This document shows, in pieces, positions 55,301-64,000 of a stretch of DNA of 64,000 nt; the stretch's first letter is position 1, and each line of letters begins with the position of its first letter. The DNA comes from Theocolax elegans. Lineage: Eukaryota; Arthropoda; Insecta; Hymenoptera; Cerocephalidae. The position numbers and the translations under genes were made by a program. Below the pieces are notes generated by a model. It had not been told where the DNA came from and did not search any database. It saw only the letters and a program-made list of their open reading frames with translations. Where the stretch lies: the NCBI GenBank assembly GCA_026168455.1, contig CM047426.1, positions 62,447,562-62,511,561 of the forward strand, read 5' to 3'.

Positions 55301-56911
55301 ACAAAATCAAATAAAACTTCATATACTGATAGTAGTGATAATATTTCGATTGAAAGTAATGATACTAAAGTTTCAAATAAAAAGATAGTTGAAACTAATG
55401 AACATTTACACTATCGAACTGATAATATTGCTTATTTTGTTTCTACGAATGGAAATCCTTGTGATATTGGAGCTAAAAATTTAATTGAAATAAATAAAAT
55501 TGCCACAAACCAAATATATGAGTTAAATTCTGTTAACGTTAAAAAGAGATTTGATAATAAATTTTACTTTGCTTTAGTTATTCGAGAACAAGAACAAATA
55601 TCACAACTTTTAATTAAACAAAATATTTTTGAAACTTTGAATAAATTGAAAAATATTGCTGAAGAAAAAAATATAAAAGAGATTAGTATTGCAAAATCAC
55701 AGTTTATTGAAAATTTATCATGGAATGAAATTTTAGATTTGATTTATATAGTTTTTGAGAAATCAAAGGTAAAAATAATTATTTGTAAAGGTACAGTAAA
55801 ATATGTAAATGTTGAAGATCGAGATAATATTTTCTATGAGCTTCATAGTTCACCTATAGGCGGTCATAGGGGTGTATCAAAAACTTTCAATCGTATACGT
55901 AGAAACTATTATTGGGAAAATTTAAAGCATGATATTCAACGTAGAATCCAACAATGTATTGAGTGTCAATTAAAGAAAATTGTTAGATTAAAAACAAAAC
56001 AACCAATGATTTTGACAGATACACCGGGTACAACAATGGATAAAATTGCGTTAGACATTGTAGGGCCATTACCTAAAACAAAAAAGGGTAATGAATATAT
56101 ATTAACTATGCAGGATCAGTTGTCTAAATTTTGTCTCGCAGTACCTTTAACGAATGCAACTGCATCTACAATCGCTGATGCTTTTATAAAACGGTTTATA
56201 TGTATTTTTGGAGCACCACGCGTCATTTTGACCGATAGGGCCAGTAATTTTCTTAGTAAACTTTTAGAAAGGGTTGCAAAAAGATTTAAAATTAAAAAGA
56301 TTAAAACTACCGCGTATCACCCGCAATCAAATGGTTCTTTAGAAAGGTCACACGCAGCTTTGGGTGAATTTTTGAGGCAATATGCAAGTAAAGATAGTGA
56401 ATGGGATGAGTGGGTGGAAATCGCAGTTCTTAATTATAATACATGTGTACAAGAGAGTACGAAACATACTCCATTCGAAGTTATTTTTGGAAAACTTGCA
56501 AGATTACCATCTAGTGAACCATTACGCGAAAATGATATGTTACCGACATATCAGGGTTATATTAAAGATTTAATTGTGCGACTTACGGGAATAAGATCTC
56601 TAGTTTATGAAAATTTAGTAAATAGTAAATTGAGATCAAAAAAATATTACGATAGAAATTTAAATCAGAAAAATTTTAAAATAGGGGATTATGTATTTTT
56701 AGCTAAGGGAATGAAAACGGGCAAGCTTTGTAATACTTATACTGGGCCTCATAAAATTCTTGAGATTATTGGTAAAAGTAATGTTAAAATTTTGATTAAT
56801 AAAACGCCAAAAATCGTACACGCTAATCGTCTTAGAATTTCATATATAAATCACGAAATATTTTTAAATAAAAGGAAAAAACGAAAGAATGAAAAAAGTA
56901 TTAATGAGTAA
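52382..56911 (+). CDS. pol: TE-3 Pol: two retropepsins, RT, RNase H, macro-like domain, integrase
   Basis: Open from the frameshift site; an ATG at 52589 is probably internal, since the first protease active site (FLIDSGSQTNIV, about 52452) lies before it. A second protease follows (LLIDTGSEANII, about 52868). Each half ends in its own GILGAxFF. RT has WVVPKK, LDFRPLNEK and the catalytic FIDDIVIY (about 54058). RNase H has VDASGYAIGG, YEKEALAV and ILTDHMPL. Next come an Asn/Asp/Lys-rich linker (54860-55410), the macro-like segment, then integrase with LHSSPIGGH, CIEC, ALDIVGPL, ILTDRASNF and NGSLERSH. All catalytic residues are present. Cleavage by its own protease would yield the separate enzymes. 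Confidence 0.95.
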   Translation, partial: QHPVKKPLKSVPYICLLGKEKKYKFLIDSGSQTNIVKANILPSSAKITHNNISIKGITNEDQKTLGQVNMKIFDHVANFYVVNEDFQIPYDGILGAQFFIDTNCKMDFEKQCVTFKGEDFEFKQDNNYDYDNKHLVNINSDQKNNFLYLNMLNEHGNIRGQLLIDTGSEANIIKETLIDNELDIDRDVNICLKGISSGSLKALGKVNIDVLGQETEFVVIHDIIDFPFEGILGANFFNKTGAIIKFNTKVIIVKGKTAPLSSRVKDLFNDLYVHSQIPEEYSSINDFNELDFNDFDSNNSQAELNNYFINKCETFNELGLDLNDVNIGSNFFFVDKCAKQEISMGSRLSRLKEKISLNHLDNDERQQINNLIEKYADCFHLEGENLTATTAGVSKITTIDSIPIYTKQYRLPHILKSEVEKQVQELLDQDIIQHSRSPYNTSLWVVPKKIGPNGEERWRMVLDFRPLNEKTIQMRYPLPNIVEIFDQIGRAKYFTVMDCKSGFHQLPLHPDDRHKTAFSTPNGHFEFKRLPFGLKNAAAEYQHAMQTTLDGLISKGVFVFIDDIVIYANTLEQHNEIFEKVMDRLKKYNWKLEPTKCEFLKRKVAYLGHILSEDGISPDENKIIAVKKFPVPKNVKNIRQFLGLAGYYRKFIKDFAKIAKPLSKLLEKDQPFIWNDETNTAFEMLRNALCTAPVLQYPDFTKDFIITVDASGYAIGGILSQGEVGKDRPISYMSRVLRKAELNYAVYEKEALAVVESVLYFRNYVLGHKILILTDHMPLVWYSTADKSIRVQKWRCILGAYDYKIVYKPGKLNVNADALSRNPVQVNVTTRAQKQKQDINISNNNNKNNNDQVDINNDKNISQQSIKNTHQKNNSKNDPNFSDNVIKDTQLPINTKPVRKVREKQINYKESDINSDIEVEISHQKNNVNKSDINCDLNNSSSDESLLNDNINHNNKTEDETNLKNFDVNSQIGTKSNKTSYTDSSDNISIESNDTKVSNKKIVETNEHLHYRTDNIAYFVSTNGNPCDIGAKNLIEINKIATNQIYELNSVNVKKRFDNKFYFALVIREQEQISQLLIKQNIFETLNKLKNIAEEKNIKEISIAKSQFIENLSWNEILDLIYIVFEKSKVKIIICKGTVKYVNVEDRDNIFYELHSSPIGGHRGVSKTFNRIRRNYYWENLKHDIQRRIQQCIECQLKKIVRLKTKQPMILTDTPGTTMDKIALDIVGPLPKTKKGNEYILTMQDQLSKFCLAVPLTNATASTIADAFIKRFICIFGAPRVILTDRASNFLSKLLERVAKRFKIKKIKTTAYHPQSNGSLERSHAALGEFLRQYASKDSEWDEWVEIAVLNYNTCVQESTKHTPFEVIFGKLARLPSSEPLRENDMLPTYQGYIKDLIVRLTGIRSLVYENLVNSKLRSKKYYDRNLNQKNFKIGDYVFLAKGMKTGKLCNTYTGPHKILEIIGKSNVKILINKTPKIVHANRLRISYINHEIFLNKRKKRKNEKSINE
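52440..53160 (+). other. Tandem retropepsin domains in TE-3 Pol
   Basis: Domain 1 runs from YKFLIDSGSQTNIV to YDGILGAQFF, domain 2 from GQLLIDTGSEANII to FEGILGANFF, separated by about 60 codons. Similar spacing inside each unit (about 70-75 codons) supports duplication of a whole domain. Confidence 0.8.
55411..55795 (+). other. TE-3 macro-like domain
   Basis: About 128 residues. A first strand DNIAYFVS leads to a loop with CDIGAKNLIE, then FYFALVIRE, a helix, KEISIAKSQF, NLSWNEILDLIYIVFE and the last strand KIIIC. The order matches a macro fold of the TARG1/ALC1 type and the TE-1 segment. The loop keeps one Gly, so ligand binding is uncertain. The frame is intact and under no obvious decay. 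Confidence 0.5.
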
Positions 56912-56914
56912 ATA

Positions 56915-56931
56915 TTATTGTTATTTTTCAG
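56915..56931 (+). promoter_or_regulatory. TE-3 splice acceptor for env
   Basis: TTATTGTTATTTTTCAG is a strong pyrimidine tract plus AG, directly abutting the env ATG at 56932. With the LTR donor, the start context would read CAAAATG, close to the insect preference. Confidence 0.75.
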
Positions 56932-58887
56932 ATGCTTTCAATAATCATTTATTTTGCAATAATAACAAGAGTTAACGCCATAATAGGTTACGATTGTACA
57001 GCTAGATCAATGAATGTCACGACGGTATCATTATTGGACGTTGGAGATTGTAATTTACCAGAAGCAACTTTAAACATAACTAAAACTTACATTCAATTGT
57101 TACAAATCAATGACTTTACCGAGACTAAAGTAATACAGTGTAAATTGTCAATTGAAAGAACTGTTTATAATTGCGGAATGTTTTCACATACAACTATTGT
57201 AAAACACGGAAAAATGCGATATTTATATGATATTTCAAAACAATCTTGTGAACAATTGTATAATACAGGAACTATTAATTTTGCAAATCATGTAATTACC
57301 GGGGTAAAGGTTAATCAGACGACAGTATATCCGATGGTTTTAGCCGGTTTTGTTAACAGTGATGGCCGATGCGGTAATGCAGCCTATGCTGATCCTTATG
57401 GTGCATGGGAATCAGTAGTCGTTCAAGCAGTAATTGAAGTTACAGTACAAGAAGAATCAGCTCGCGTAGATATAAATGAAAATAAATTAATTCTGAAATC
57501 CGGGACAGTTTGCTCTCTTATGGAAGGCAGCTGTGCAGATTCGATTCATGGGTATACATTTTGGAACACAATTCCTTCAGACAACTGTCAGTTTAAGAAA
57601 TATGGTATTTTATTCGAGGGATATGCTAATAAGATTTTAGATTCTGAAAATAACGAAATTGTTTATTCTTTAACAACAGAAGATACAGTTTTTGCGCTAA
57701 CGAAAAAAACAGCTCAATCAATTTGCGGTTATTACGTTATAAAAACTGAGCATCCGAAACTTATTATTTTTGAAACTGTAAGAGGAGAATCTTTCGCAGA
57801 TAAAATTAAAATTTCAGTCAATAATTTAGATTTATTTACATACGTAAATTCAAAGTTTGTTTATGTTGAAAAGCACATTAGAACACAGATTAAAAGTTTA
57901 TATCACGATGCTTTAAAACAACGCTGTCAATTAGAACAACAAAATTTAAGAAACGCTTTAGCTATTGCTGTACAAGCTCCGGATCAGTTTGCATATAATC
58001 TTATGAAAGGACCAGGATATATGGCAGTTGCAGCTGGAGAAATAATTCACGTAATTAAGTGTGTACCAGTCGAAGTAATAGTCGATAGTACAGTAAAAGA
58101 ATGTTATATGGAATTAAAGGTTAAAAGAGGAAATGAAACTTTATTTTTGACACCAAGGACTCATATTTTAAAAAATCAAGGAACGCAAATTACATGTAGT
58201 AAAGTTTTACCTGCATATTATCAGATAGGAGAAAAATGGTATAAAATGACGCCAGAACCATCACAACACGATCCACCAGCAAAGTTAACACCGAAAAGGG
58301 AATCTACTTGGGAATATATCAGTCCTGCAGATTTAGCTAGATCTGGAATTTATACTGAAAAAGAAATAGAAAAGCTTAAAAATAGAATTATGTTTCCAAT
58401 AGAAAGATCAGCTTATTTGAATGAAGTTGCCAGAGATCTTCAGGGAGATGAAAATGAAGAAAATGGAAGTACGATGAGTAAACTGTTAAACAAAAATGCT
58501 TTAGATAAAATAGTAGATTCAACGTGGAATAAAATGTGGGGAAGATTTGTAGCATTTGGAAATATAAGTGCAGCTGTAATAGCCATTTTCATGGTTTTAC
58601 ACACAATAAAGTTTTTCATTCAAGCATTAATAAATGGATACATACTTCACAAAACTTTTGGATTGACATTGCATCTTTTGGGAGCAATATGGCACACTTT
58701 AACTAATTTTTTACTGTTCGTACGTCAACAAAAAACAGCACCAAGGAATTCAGAAAATGTGGAATTAGAAAAGGTTAAAATTGATGAAAATAAGCAAGAA
58801 CCAATTTATCCGAAATTAAACGAAAATGAGCAAAATAAAAATGAAATAGCTTCAGCACCACAATCAAAATATTTTGGAATTAATTAA
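56932..58887 (+). CDS. env: TE-3 Env: chuvirus-like class III glycoprotein
   Basis: 651 residues. Residues 1-16 (MLSIIIYFAIITRVNA) form a signal peptide. The ectodomain is Cys-rich with several N-x-S/T sites, opening GYDCTARSMNVTTVSLLDVG and containing CVPVEV and CSKVLPAYYQIGEKWYK. Those phrases recall glycoproteins of chuvirus-like mononegaviruses, which arthropod retroelements are known to have captured. Residues about 541-570 and 575-598 are hydrophobic membrane segments; the tail holds IYPKL. No R-x-K-R cleavage site is clear (KVKR at 396-399 is the nearest). The frame is intact. It lies 21 bases after pol and is probably expressed from a spliced RNA. Errantivirus Env of the baculovirus F type is the alternative, but its features are not seen. 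Confidence 0.8.
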   Translation: MLSIIIYFAIITRVNAIIGYDCTARSMNVTTVSLLDVGDCNLPEATLNITKTYIQLLQINDFTETKVIQCKLSIERTVYNCGMFSHTTIVKHGKMRYLYDISKQSCEQLYNTGTINFANHVITGVKVNQTTVYPMVLAGFVNSDGRCGNAAYADPYGAWESVVVQAVIEVTVQEESARVDINENKLILKSGTVCSLMEGSCADSIHGYTFWNTIPSDNCQFKKYGILFEGYANKILDSENNEIVYSLTTEDTVFALTKKTAQSICGYYVIKTEHPKLIIFETVRGESFADKIKISVNNLDLFTYVNSKFVYVEKHIRTQIKSLYHDALKQRCQLEQQNLRNALAIAVQAPDQFAYNLMKGPGYMAVAAGEIIHVIKCVPVEVIVDSTVKECYMELKVKRGNETLFLTPRTHILKNQGTQITCSKVLPAYYQIGEKWYKMTPEPSQHDPPAKLTPKRESTWEYISPADLARSGIYTEKEIEKLKNRIMFPIERSAYLNEVARDLQGDENEENGSTMSKLLNKNALDKIVDSTWNKMWGRFVAFGNISAAVIAIFMVLHTIKFFIQALINGYILHKTFGLTLHLLGAIWHTLTNFLLFVRQQKTAPRNSENVELEKVKIDENKQEPIYPKLNENEQNKNEIASAPQSKYFGIN

Positions 58888-58991
58888 TTAACTATATGAT
58901 TATTTAATTTTATCTCTGAAACATTCTCTTTAAAAATGATTTTATTATTAGCGATTTCCAGTCAATCAAGGATAGACTAGCAACCGTTTTT
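58888..58991 (+). other. TE-3 segment between env and polypurine tract
   Basis: About 100 non-coding bases; no feature other than proximity to the tract. Confidence 0.6.
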
Positions 58992-59001
58992 AGGAAAGGG
59001 G
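58992..59001 (+). promoter_or_regulatory. TE-3 polypurine tract
   Basis: AGGAAAGGGG directly precedes the 3' LTR, the place where plus-strand DNA synthesis starts. Confidence 0.9.
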
Positions 59002-60980
59002 TGTAACGTCCGTTGAAATTTTTATATTATTAGAATAGAAAATAGTAGTTTTGCACGAGTAAAATGCGTACGTGACAAAATTCATGCGTTTAGGCTTAAG
59101 AACATTCGAGAAGAAGCGAAGGAAAATTTTACATAATTGCATTTTTATGACCCACGCTAGGCAAGCATGGTCAAGTACACCAACCAATACATACATACTC
59201 CGTCTGGATTTTTGGGTTTTTACGCAGACTAATTAGCCCTATACTCTCTCTTTCCATACCGAATATTCTCGAAATCAATGCGCAGTTGCCAATTTTTGCA
59301 TCGAAACTTCTCGAATGAATATATGTGATATATTTTTATATAAACTCAATTCTAATTTAACGAGTTGATTTTTACATTTATATTATATTATTCATTTTTA
59401 TTATAAAACTTGTAGATGAATAATTTTTTTTGTTTATTTAATAATTGATAAAATAATCATGAAAATAACTGAAAATATATATAAATTTGTAACACATATG
59501 TTTAAATATATGATTGCGTAAATAGTTTAAAATAGTAGTAGTATTAGTTAGTTAGAATAGCGACAGTTAATGTTTAAATATTATTGACAAAATAAATGAT
59601 TATTCACAATTAAATACGTGAGATATTTATGCGTATTTTAATTATCTTTTTAGAAATTGAACTCATATATAAAATAAAATATAAATAAAGATTAACATTC
59701 AATTATTGCAATAAACTATAATAAGTCAACAAATTAGAATCTAATAAATTTTCATCTATATAATTTTAATTGATAGATATTTATTTATATTTTATATTAT
59801 GATAAATAGTTATTTTAGTTCAGAATAATTGAATCAAAATTTTTTTTAAATCAATTATTGATTTTAAAAGGGTATATAAACGAAGTTTTAATAGCAAAAA
59901 TAAATAATTGAAATAAATAATAGTATTAATTTAAAATCAGTAAATATGCAGTACAAATTTTTACATGAAATGATATAAAAAAAGGTTATTAAAAATTCGC
60001 ATATATGCACCAAAATATTTTTCGTTTAGATATTTATTTATAACAAATTGCTAGTAAACTGATTAAACTGAATTTATAAGCATTATTATAATAAAATGTA
60101 AAATTTAGATAGTATGAAAGATTATTTGTAATTGAGTAGTTAATCTTTAAAAATTATTACAATTAGAATTTGCGAAAATAAGTGTAAATGTTATAGTTAT
60201 AAATAAATAATTTTAGAATAAGCATAGTATAGTATACAGCGGAAAATTCGAGAAAAATTGTACAGGGAAGGTGAGGAGGGATACCCCTACCAAACCACCC
60301 TAACTAATTGCATGGGCCCATGTATAAAAGGGAGTGCTCGGAGGGCCAGAGTACCATTCATAACCACTCGCTCCCTTAGTATAGTACAATATATATATAT
60401 ACATTTAAACTTTGCTCAAACTTATTTTTTCGATATTCACCAAAGTAAGTAACATTCGTATTCCATATTTCTGTCCCTCAGAGAAGAAAAGGAGAACATT
60501 GAATTTCGATGTATATCCTATCTCTGAGTTTTATAAACACGTTAAGCAACAAATGGGACTGAAGTAAAGATCACTTAAGTTTATAGCTTAAGGATTTTTA
60601 CTATACAGAAACCTTAGCTTGTGTTTATCGCGTCTTCATTTAAAATAAAACATATCTTCTTTTACTATACATACCAAATATTAATAAGCCAAAGGTTACT
60701 TCACCGAAGAAGTACAACCTAGCTTTGTATTTGAGTCTTTCGGGTAGGAACAAATTTTTATTTTATTAATTTTTCTTTCCCTTATTTAAATAAAATTAAA
60801 GTTTATAATAAATATTTCTTTAAACAATAATTATCTCTTCAAGGAAAAATATACTTAAGCTCGCCCTAGCTATTAGATTTATTTCTAGGCTAGAAAGTAG
60901 TTGCGTAAATATATTCACACAAGCTATTAGATTAATTTCTAGGCTTTGAATACTCGCTTTATTATATTAAAGACGTAACA
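59002..60980 (+). repeat. TE-3 3' LTR (1979 bp)
   Basis: By eye identical to the 5' LTR except for one extra TA in the microsatellite near 60389-60400. It is followed by the GTGG target duplication and the rest of the satellite array. Confidence 0.95.
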
Positions 60981-61289
60981 GTGGTCAGGGTGACCTCCGA
61001 GTCATCTGGACATCGTCTACTGGTAAGTAGTGTGCCACCCTGCTTGAATATGCAAAAAAAATTGTCACTTCCTGAAGACGATGTCTAGGTGGTCAGGGTA
61101 CACCCCATACCACCACCCCTTCCCCCTTCAAATTTTACCCCTTTTAAAAAAGCAACTAAAAACATTAACCCTCAACAGTGCGTCAAAAAACATGTGATAC
61201 ATCTATTTATCAAAAAATATCGTCACTTCGACAATTACGTCATACAAATAGATTGACGTCACAGAAAGGGAGAAAGGTTTTTGATGGAA
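60981..61289. repeat. Foldback right arm after TE-3
   Basis: Continues the 108-bp unit to about 61098, then the unique outer arm (CATACCACCACCCCTTCCCC to TTTTTGATGGAA), the reverse complement of 43833-44027 with minor differences such as a missing dinucleotide. Confidence 0.9.
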
Positions 61290-62219
61290 GCAGCTTAATA
61301 TAATATAGATTATATAAGTCAGCAAATTTTATTATTCAATCTGGCATTTTTTAAATGCGAATTTAAGGAAGTAAAAATGAATTATATTTTGTTTTTAATT
61401 AATTCGAAATAGAATGTATATATTGGGGGAATTCCTTTTGTCAATTAAGTACTACAGAAGCATTTAATATTTGGAGATTTAATTATATAATATTCTTACG
61501 CAGTTGATCGCAATTTTTATTCACTCGCATATATTTATTCATTACACTTATTAGTCACAAACTTAAATATTATTTCAATCGCTATCATTGCAATACGCTG
61601 AACGGAAGATACATTTTCGCATAATAACTAAATATCTTGTTGTTTCTTATATACTAGTTGACACATTTTTGAGCATTTGCGAGAAGAACTGGAAAAATAG
61701 AAAATTTTATACACGCCACCTATTGGACGAATGGAGTAATTAGAATATAGCGTTAAATTTTTAATAGTCTTAAATTAAAAAGTCGTCTCAAAACAATTGA
61801 ATACTGAAAAAGAACTGAACGTATACGCGTATATAAAATATTTCTACAATACATATTATACAAATTTTAATATATGTAGTATATACATTTCACTATATAT
61901 GATGTAAGAACTTTTGTTATTTTGATATTAAAATTTGCTATTTACGTAAGATTAATTATAACATTACATATTAAATATTGTAAAACTTTATTTTATAAAT
62001 TTTATAAAATAACAAAATATAGTATAAATATTTTAATAATTTTTGTCTATACATATAACTAATTTATATAAAAACTCAACCAAATAATTAAATATTGATC
62101 ATACATATATAATTATAATTTATTAATATATTAGGTAGGTTATGTTATTAGGTATTATGGTACTTATAGTATTTATGGTATTTATGTTATTTATATTATT
62201 TTATTACTATTTATTATTA
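61290..62219. other. AT-rich spacer
   Basis: No gene recognised; a TTTATGGTATTTATG-like simple repeat lies at 62135-62215. Confidence 0.6.
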
Positions 62220-64000
62220 TTTTTATTATTATCTACTGGAACGCACATTACGAAATTAAAAAAATTAATTTCTTCCTGTAAATGATGTCCAGGTCCCGTA
62301 TCTTAACTCCAGCTCATCGCGGCATCATCTACTGGAACGCACATTACGAAATGTAAAAAAAAATTAATTTCTTCCTGTAGATGATATCCAGGTCCTTATG
62401 TTGCCTCCAGATCATCGCGGCATCATCTACTGGAACAAACATTACGAAATTAAAAAAAAAATATTCCCTTCCTGTTGATGATATTCAGTCCTTCATGTTA
62501 CCTTTAGTTATAACTGATCGATATAAGCAAATAAATAATCGAGTTAAATAATCCAGGTTTTTTTATAAAAAAGTTAAGCATTATTTCTAATTAATCCGTG
62601 TGGTTCCGCGATCACTTTCATTAAAAAAAATTCATTTTTTCGAAAATTTGAGAGAGATAAGAAGAGTTAAAAAATAAAAAGTCTGCCTGTACGGACGTAC
62701 GAACGTACGCTCAGACATAAACTTTTAAACCATTAAAAAATTAATTAAATACCTATAAAAAATTCAAACACTATGTCTAATTATTCCTTTGGGTGCCGCG
62801 ATCATATTGAATTAAAAAAATTAATTTTTATAAACTATTTAAAAAAATATAACATAATTTATACTTAAACCGTCATTTAGACAGTATAAAATTTTAATAT
62901 AATGTGGATGGATGTGGATGTGGATAATATCATTTAATATCTACTTAATGAACTGAATTTTCCTGAATTTCTGAGAATTGATCTACTACTTACATCCTAC
63001 ATTCTAGTAATGTTGTTAATATTTCTTAGTTTATTAACAAAATTATCATAAATTTATTATAATTGCTATATATCTTGGAAGGTCCATTACGAAATTAAAA
63101 AAAATCATTTCTTTCTGGAGATGATTTCCAGGTCCCTAATGTTACCTCCAGGTTAACGGGGCAACATTTACTGAAAGGCCTATTACGGAATCAAAAAAAA
63201 ATATTTTCTTCCTGTAGTAGATGTCCAGATCCCTAATGTTACCTCCAGGTCATCGGGACATCATCTACTGGAAAGTTCATTATAAAAATTAAAAAAAAAT
63301 TTTCTTCCTGTAAATGATGTCCGAATCTCTAATGTTACCTCCTGGTTAACGGGATAACATCTACTGGAAAGCCTATTACGAAACCAAAAAAAAAAATTTT
63401 TCCTGAAGATGATATCCAGGTCACTAATGTTACCATCCAGGTATAACGAGCAACATTTACTGAAAGACCTATTACGGAATCAAAAAAAAATATTTTCTTC
63501 CTGTAGTAGATGTCCAGGTCCATAATGTTACTTCCAGGTCGATGGTGCATCATCTACTGTAAGGCATATTACGAAACAAAAAAAAAAAAATTTTTCATTC
63601 GTTACCTCCTGGTTACGGGATCACTATCTACTGGAAAGCCTCTCCGCCCCCAATTTTCCTGAAGAATGATATCCAGGTCACTAATGTTACACCTCCAGGT
63701 TAACGAGGCAACATTTATGAAGAACCTATTACGGAATCAAAAAATATTTTCTTCCTGTAGTAGATGTCCAGGTCCATAATGTTACTTCCAGGTCGATGGT
63801 GCATCATCTACTGTAAGGCATATTACGAAACAAAAAAAAAAAATTTTTCTTCCTGTAGAAGATGTCCAGGTCGATAATGTCACCTCCAGGTCATCGGGGA
63901 AATATCTACTGAAAGACCTATTACGTAAAAAAAAAAAAATTTTTCTTCCTGTACAAGATGTTTAGGTCCCTACTGTTACCCATAGGTCGACGGAGCTTCA
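62220..64000. repeat. Diverged satellite array related to the 108-bp unit
   Basis: Units of roughly 95-105 bp with ATCATCTACTGGAA, ATTACGAAA, an A-run, TTCTTCCTGTAGATGATGTC and CAGGTCC, then TTACCTCCAGGTCATCGGG. The order equals that of the foldback unit. Arrays at 62220-62500 and 63080-64000 are separated by about 580 bases of other AT-rich DNA, and the second runs to the window edge. Confidence 0.85.

Larger units (their letters stand above)
47635..60980 (+). mobile_element. TE-3: apparently intact Ty3/gypsy endogenous-retrovirus-like element
   Basis: 13,346 bp bounded by LTRs of 1977 and 1979 bp and a 4-bp target duplication. Contents in order: candidate primer site, ORF1, gag, pol, env, polypurine tract. 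All four frames are open end to end. The LTRs appear to differ only by one TA unit in a microsatellite, so insertion is recent. Gag-Pol is predicted to use -1 frameshifting; ORF1 and Env are predicted from spliced RNAs. An env and 4-bp duplication suit errantivirus-like elements, but ORF1, the doubled protease and the seven-knuckle Gag are unusual. Confidence 0.95.
43833..61289. mobile_element. Large foldback element hosting TE-3
   Basis: The outer ends are inverted copies: left from TTCCATCAAAAACCTTTCTC (43833) with GTGACGTCAATCTATTTG, right ending in the complement near 61289. Arms of about 500 bp each consist of a unique outer part of about 195 bp and an inner array of 108-bp units. The right arm is split at 47634/60981 by TE-3, whose 4-bp target duplication reconstructs an uninterrupted array. 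Without TE-3 the element is about 4.1 kb. Its interior holds a tandem duplication, a Helitron-like fragment and a small MITE. No transposase of its own was recognised, and target duplication is not evident. Confidence 0.8.

Overview
The window is non-coding, transposon-rich DNA from an insect, most likely a hymenopteran such as an ant. The grounds are AT-richness, degenerate Ty3/gypsy, DIRS, piggyBac, Tc1/mariner and Helitron fragments with insect-type motifs, and an envelope-bearing LTR element. No convincing host protein-coding gene was found. There is one assembly gap of 100 N (12721-12820). Species assignment is inference.

Layout. (1) 1-5.7 kb: minus-strand, broken Ty3/gypsy element (TE-1), running off the left edge. 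(2) 6.6-7.2 kb: plus-strand scrap of another gypsy pol. (3) 7.28-8.65 kb and 38.2-39.5 kb: two copies of an unidentified 1.3-kb dispersed repeat. (4) 8.95-10.6 kb: TTAA-flanked foldback element with a second inverted-repeat element inserted in its right arm. (5) 12.4-14.1 kb: a 34-bp minisatellite, the gap, and an inverted array of 122-bp units. (6) about 15-24.2 kb: minus-strand gypsy element TE-2, with an LTR at its right end and extra OTU-like and macro-like segments in pol, followed by an inverted partial LTR. (7) 27-29 kb: DIRS-like remnant; 30.9-31.2 kb: piggyBac scrap; 32.8-35.1 kb: CsRn1-like gypsy remnant interrupted by a tRNA-like unit and abutting a Tc1/mariner-type transposase fragment. 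(8) 35.8-36.9 kb: foldback element; 40.8-41.6 kb: 59-bp minisatellite and a small TTAA MITE. (9) 43.8-61.3 kb: a large foldback element whose arms hold a 108-bp satellite; inside its right arm sits TE-3. (10) 62.2-64 kb: array of a diverged relative of the same satellite.

TE-3 (47635-60980) is the centrepiece: an apparently intact 13.3-kb Ty3/gypsy endogenous-retrovirus-like element. It has 2-kb LTRs that appear to differ by one TA unit, a 4-bp target duplication, a candidate primer site, a polypurine tract, and four open frames: a basic ORF1, gag, pol and env. Gag (seven CCHC knuckles) and pol are linked by a -1 frame change at a T6C heptamer. Pol carries two tandem retropepsin domains, RT, RNase H, a macro-like domain and integrase. 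Env is a class-III-type glycoprotein resembling those of chuvirus-like mononegaviruses. ORF1 has no ATG, but a splice acceptor lies at its first codon, and joining to the LTR donor would create one; a second acceptor directly precedes the env ATG.

Across TE-1, TE-2 and TE-3 the segment just before the integrase zinc finger looks like a macro (ADP-ribose-binding type) fold, and TE-2 also holds an OTU-like cysteine-protease segment. An accessory OTU/macro module in insect retroelement pol is the most interesting possible new system here.
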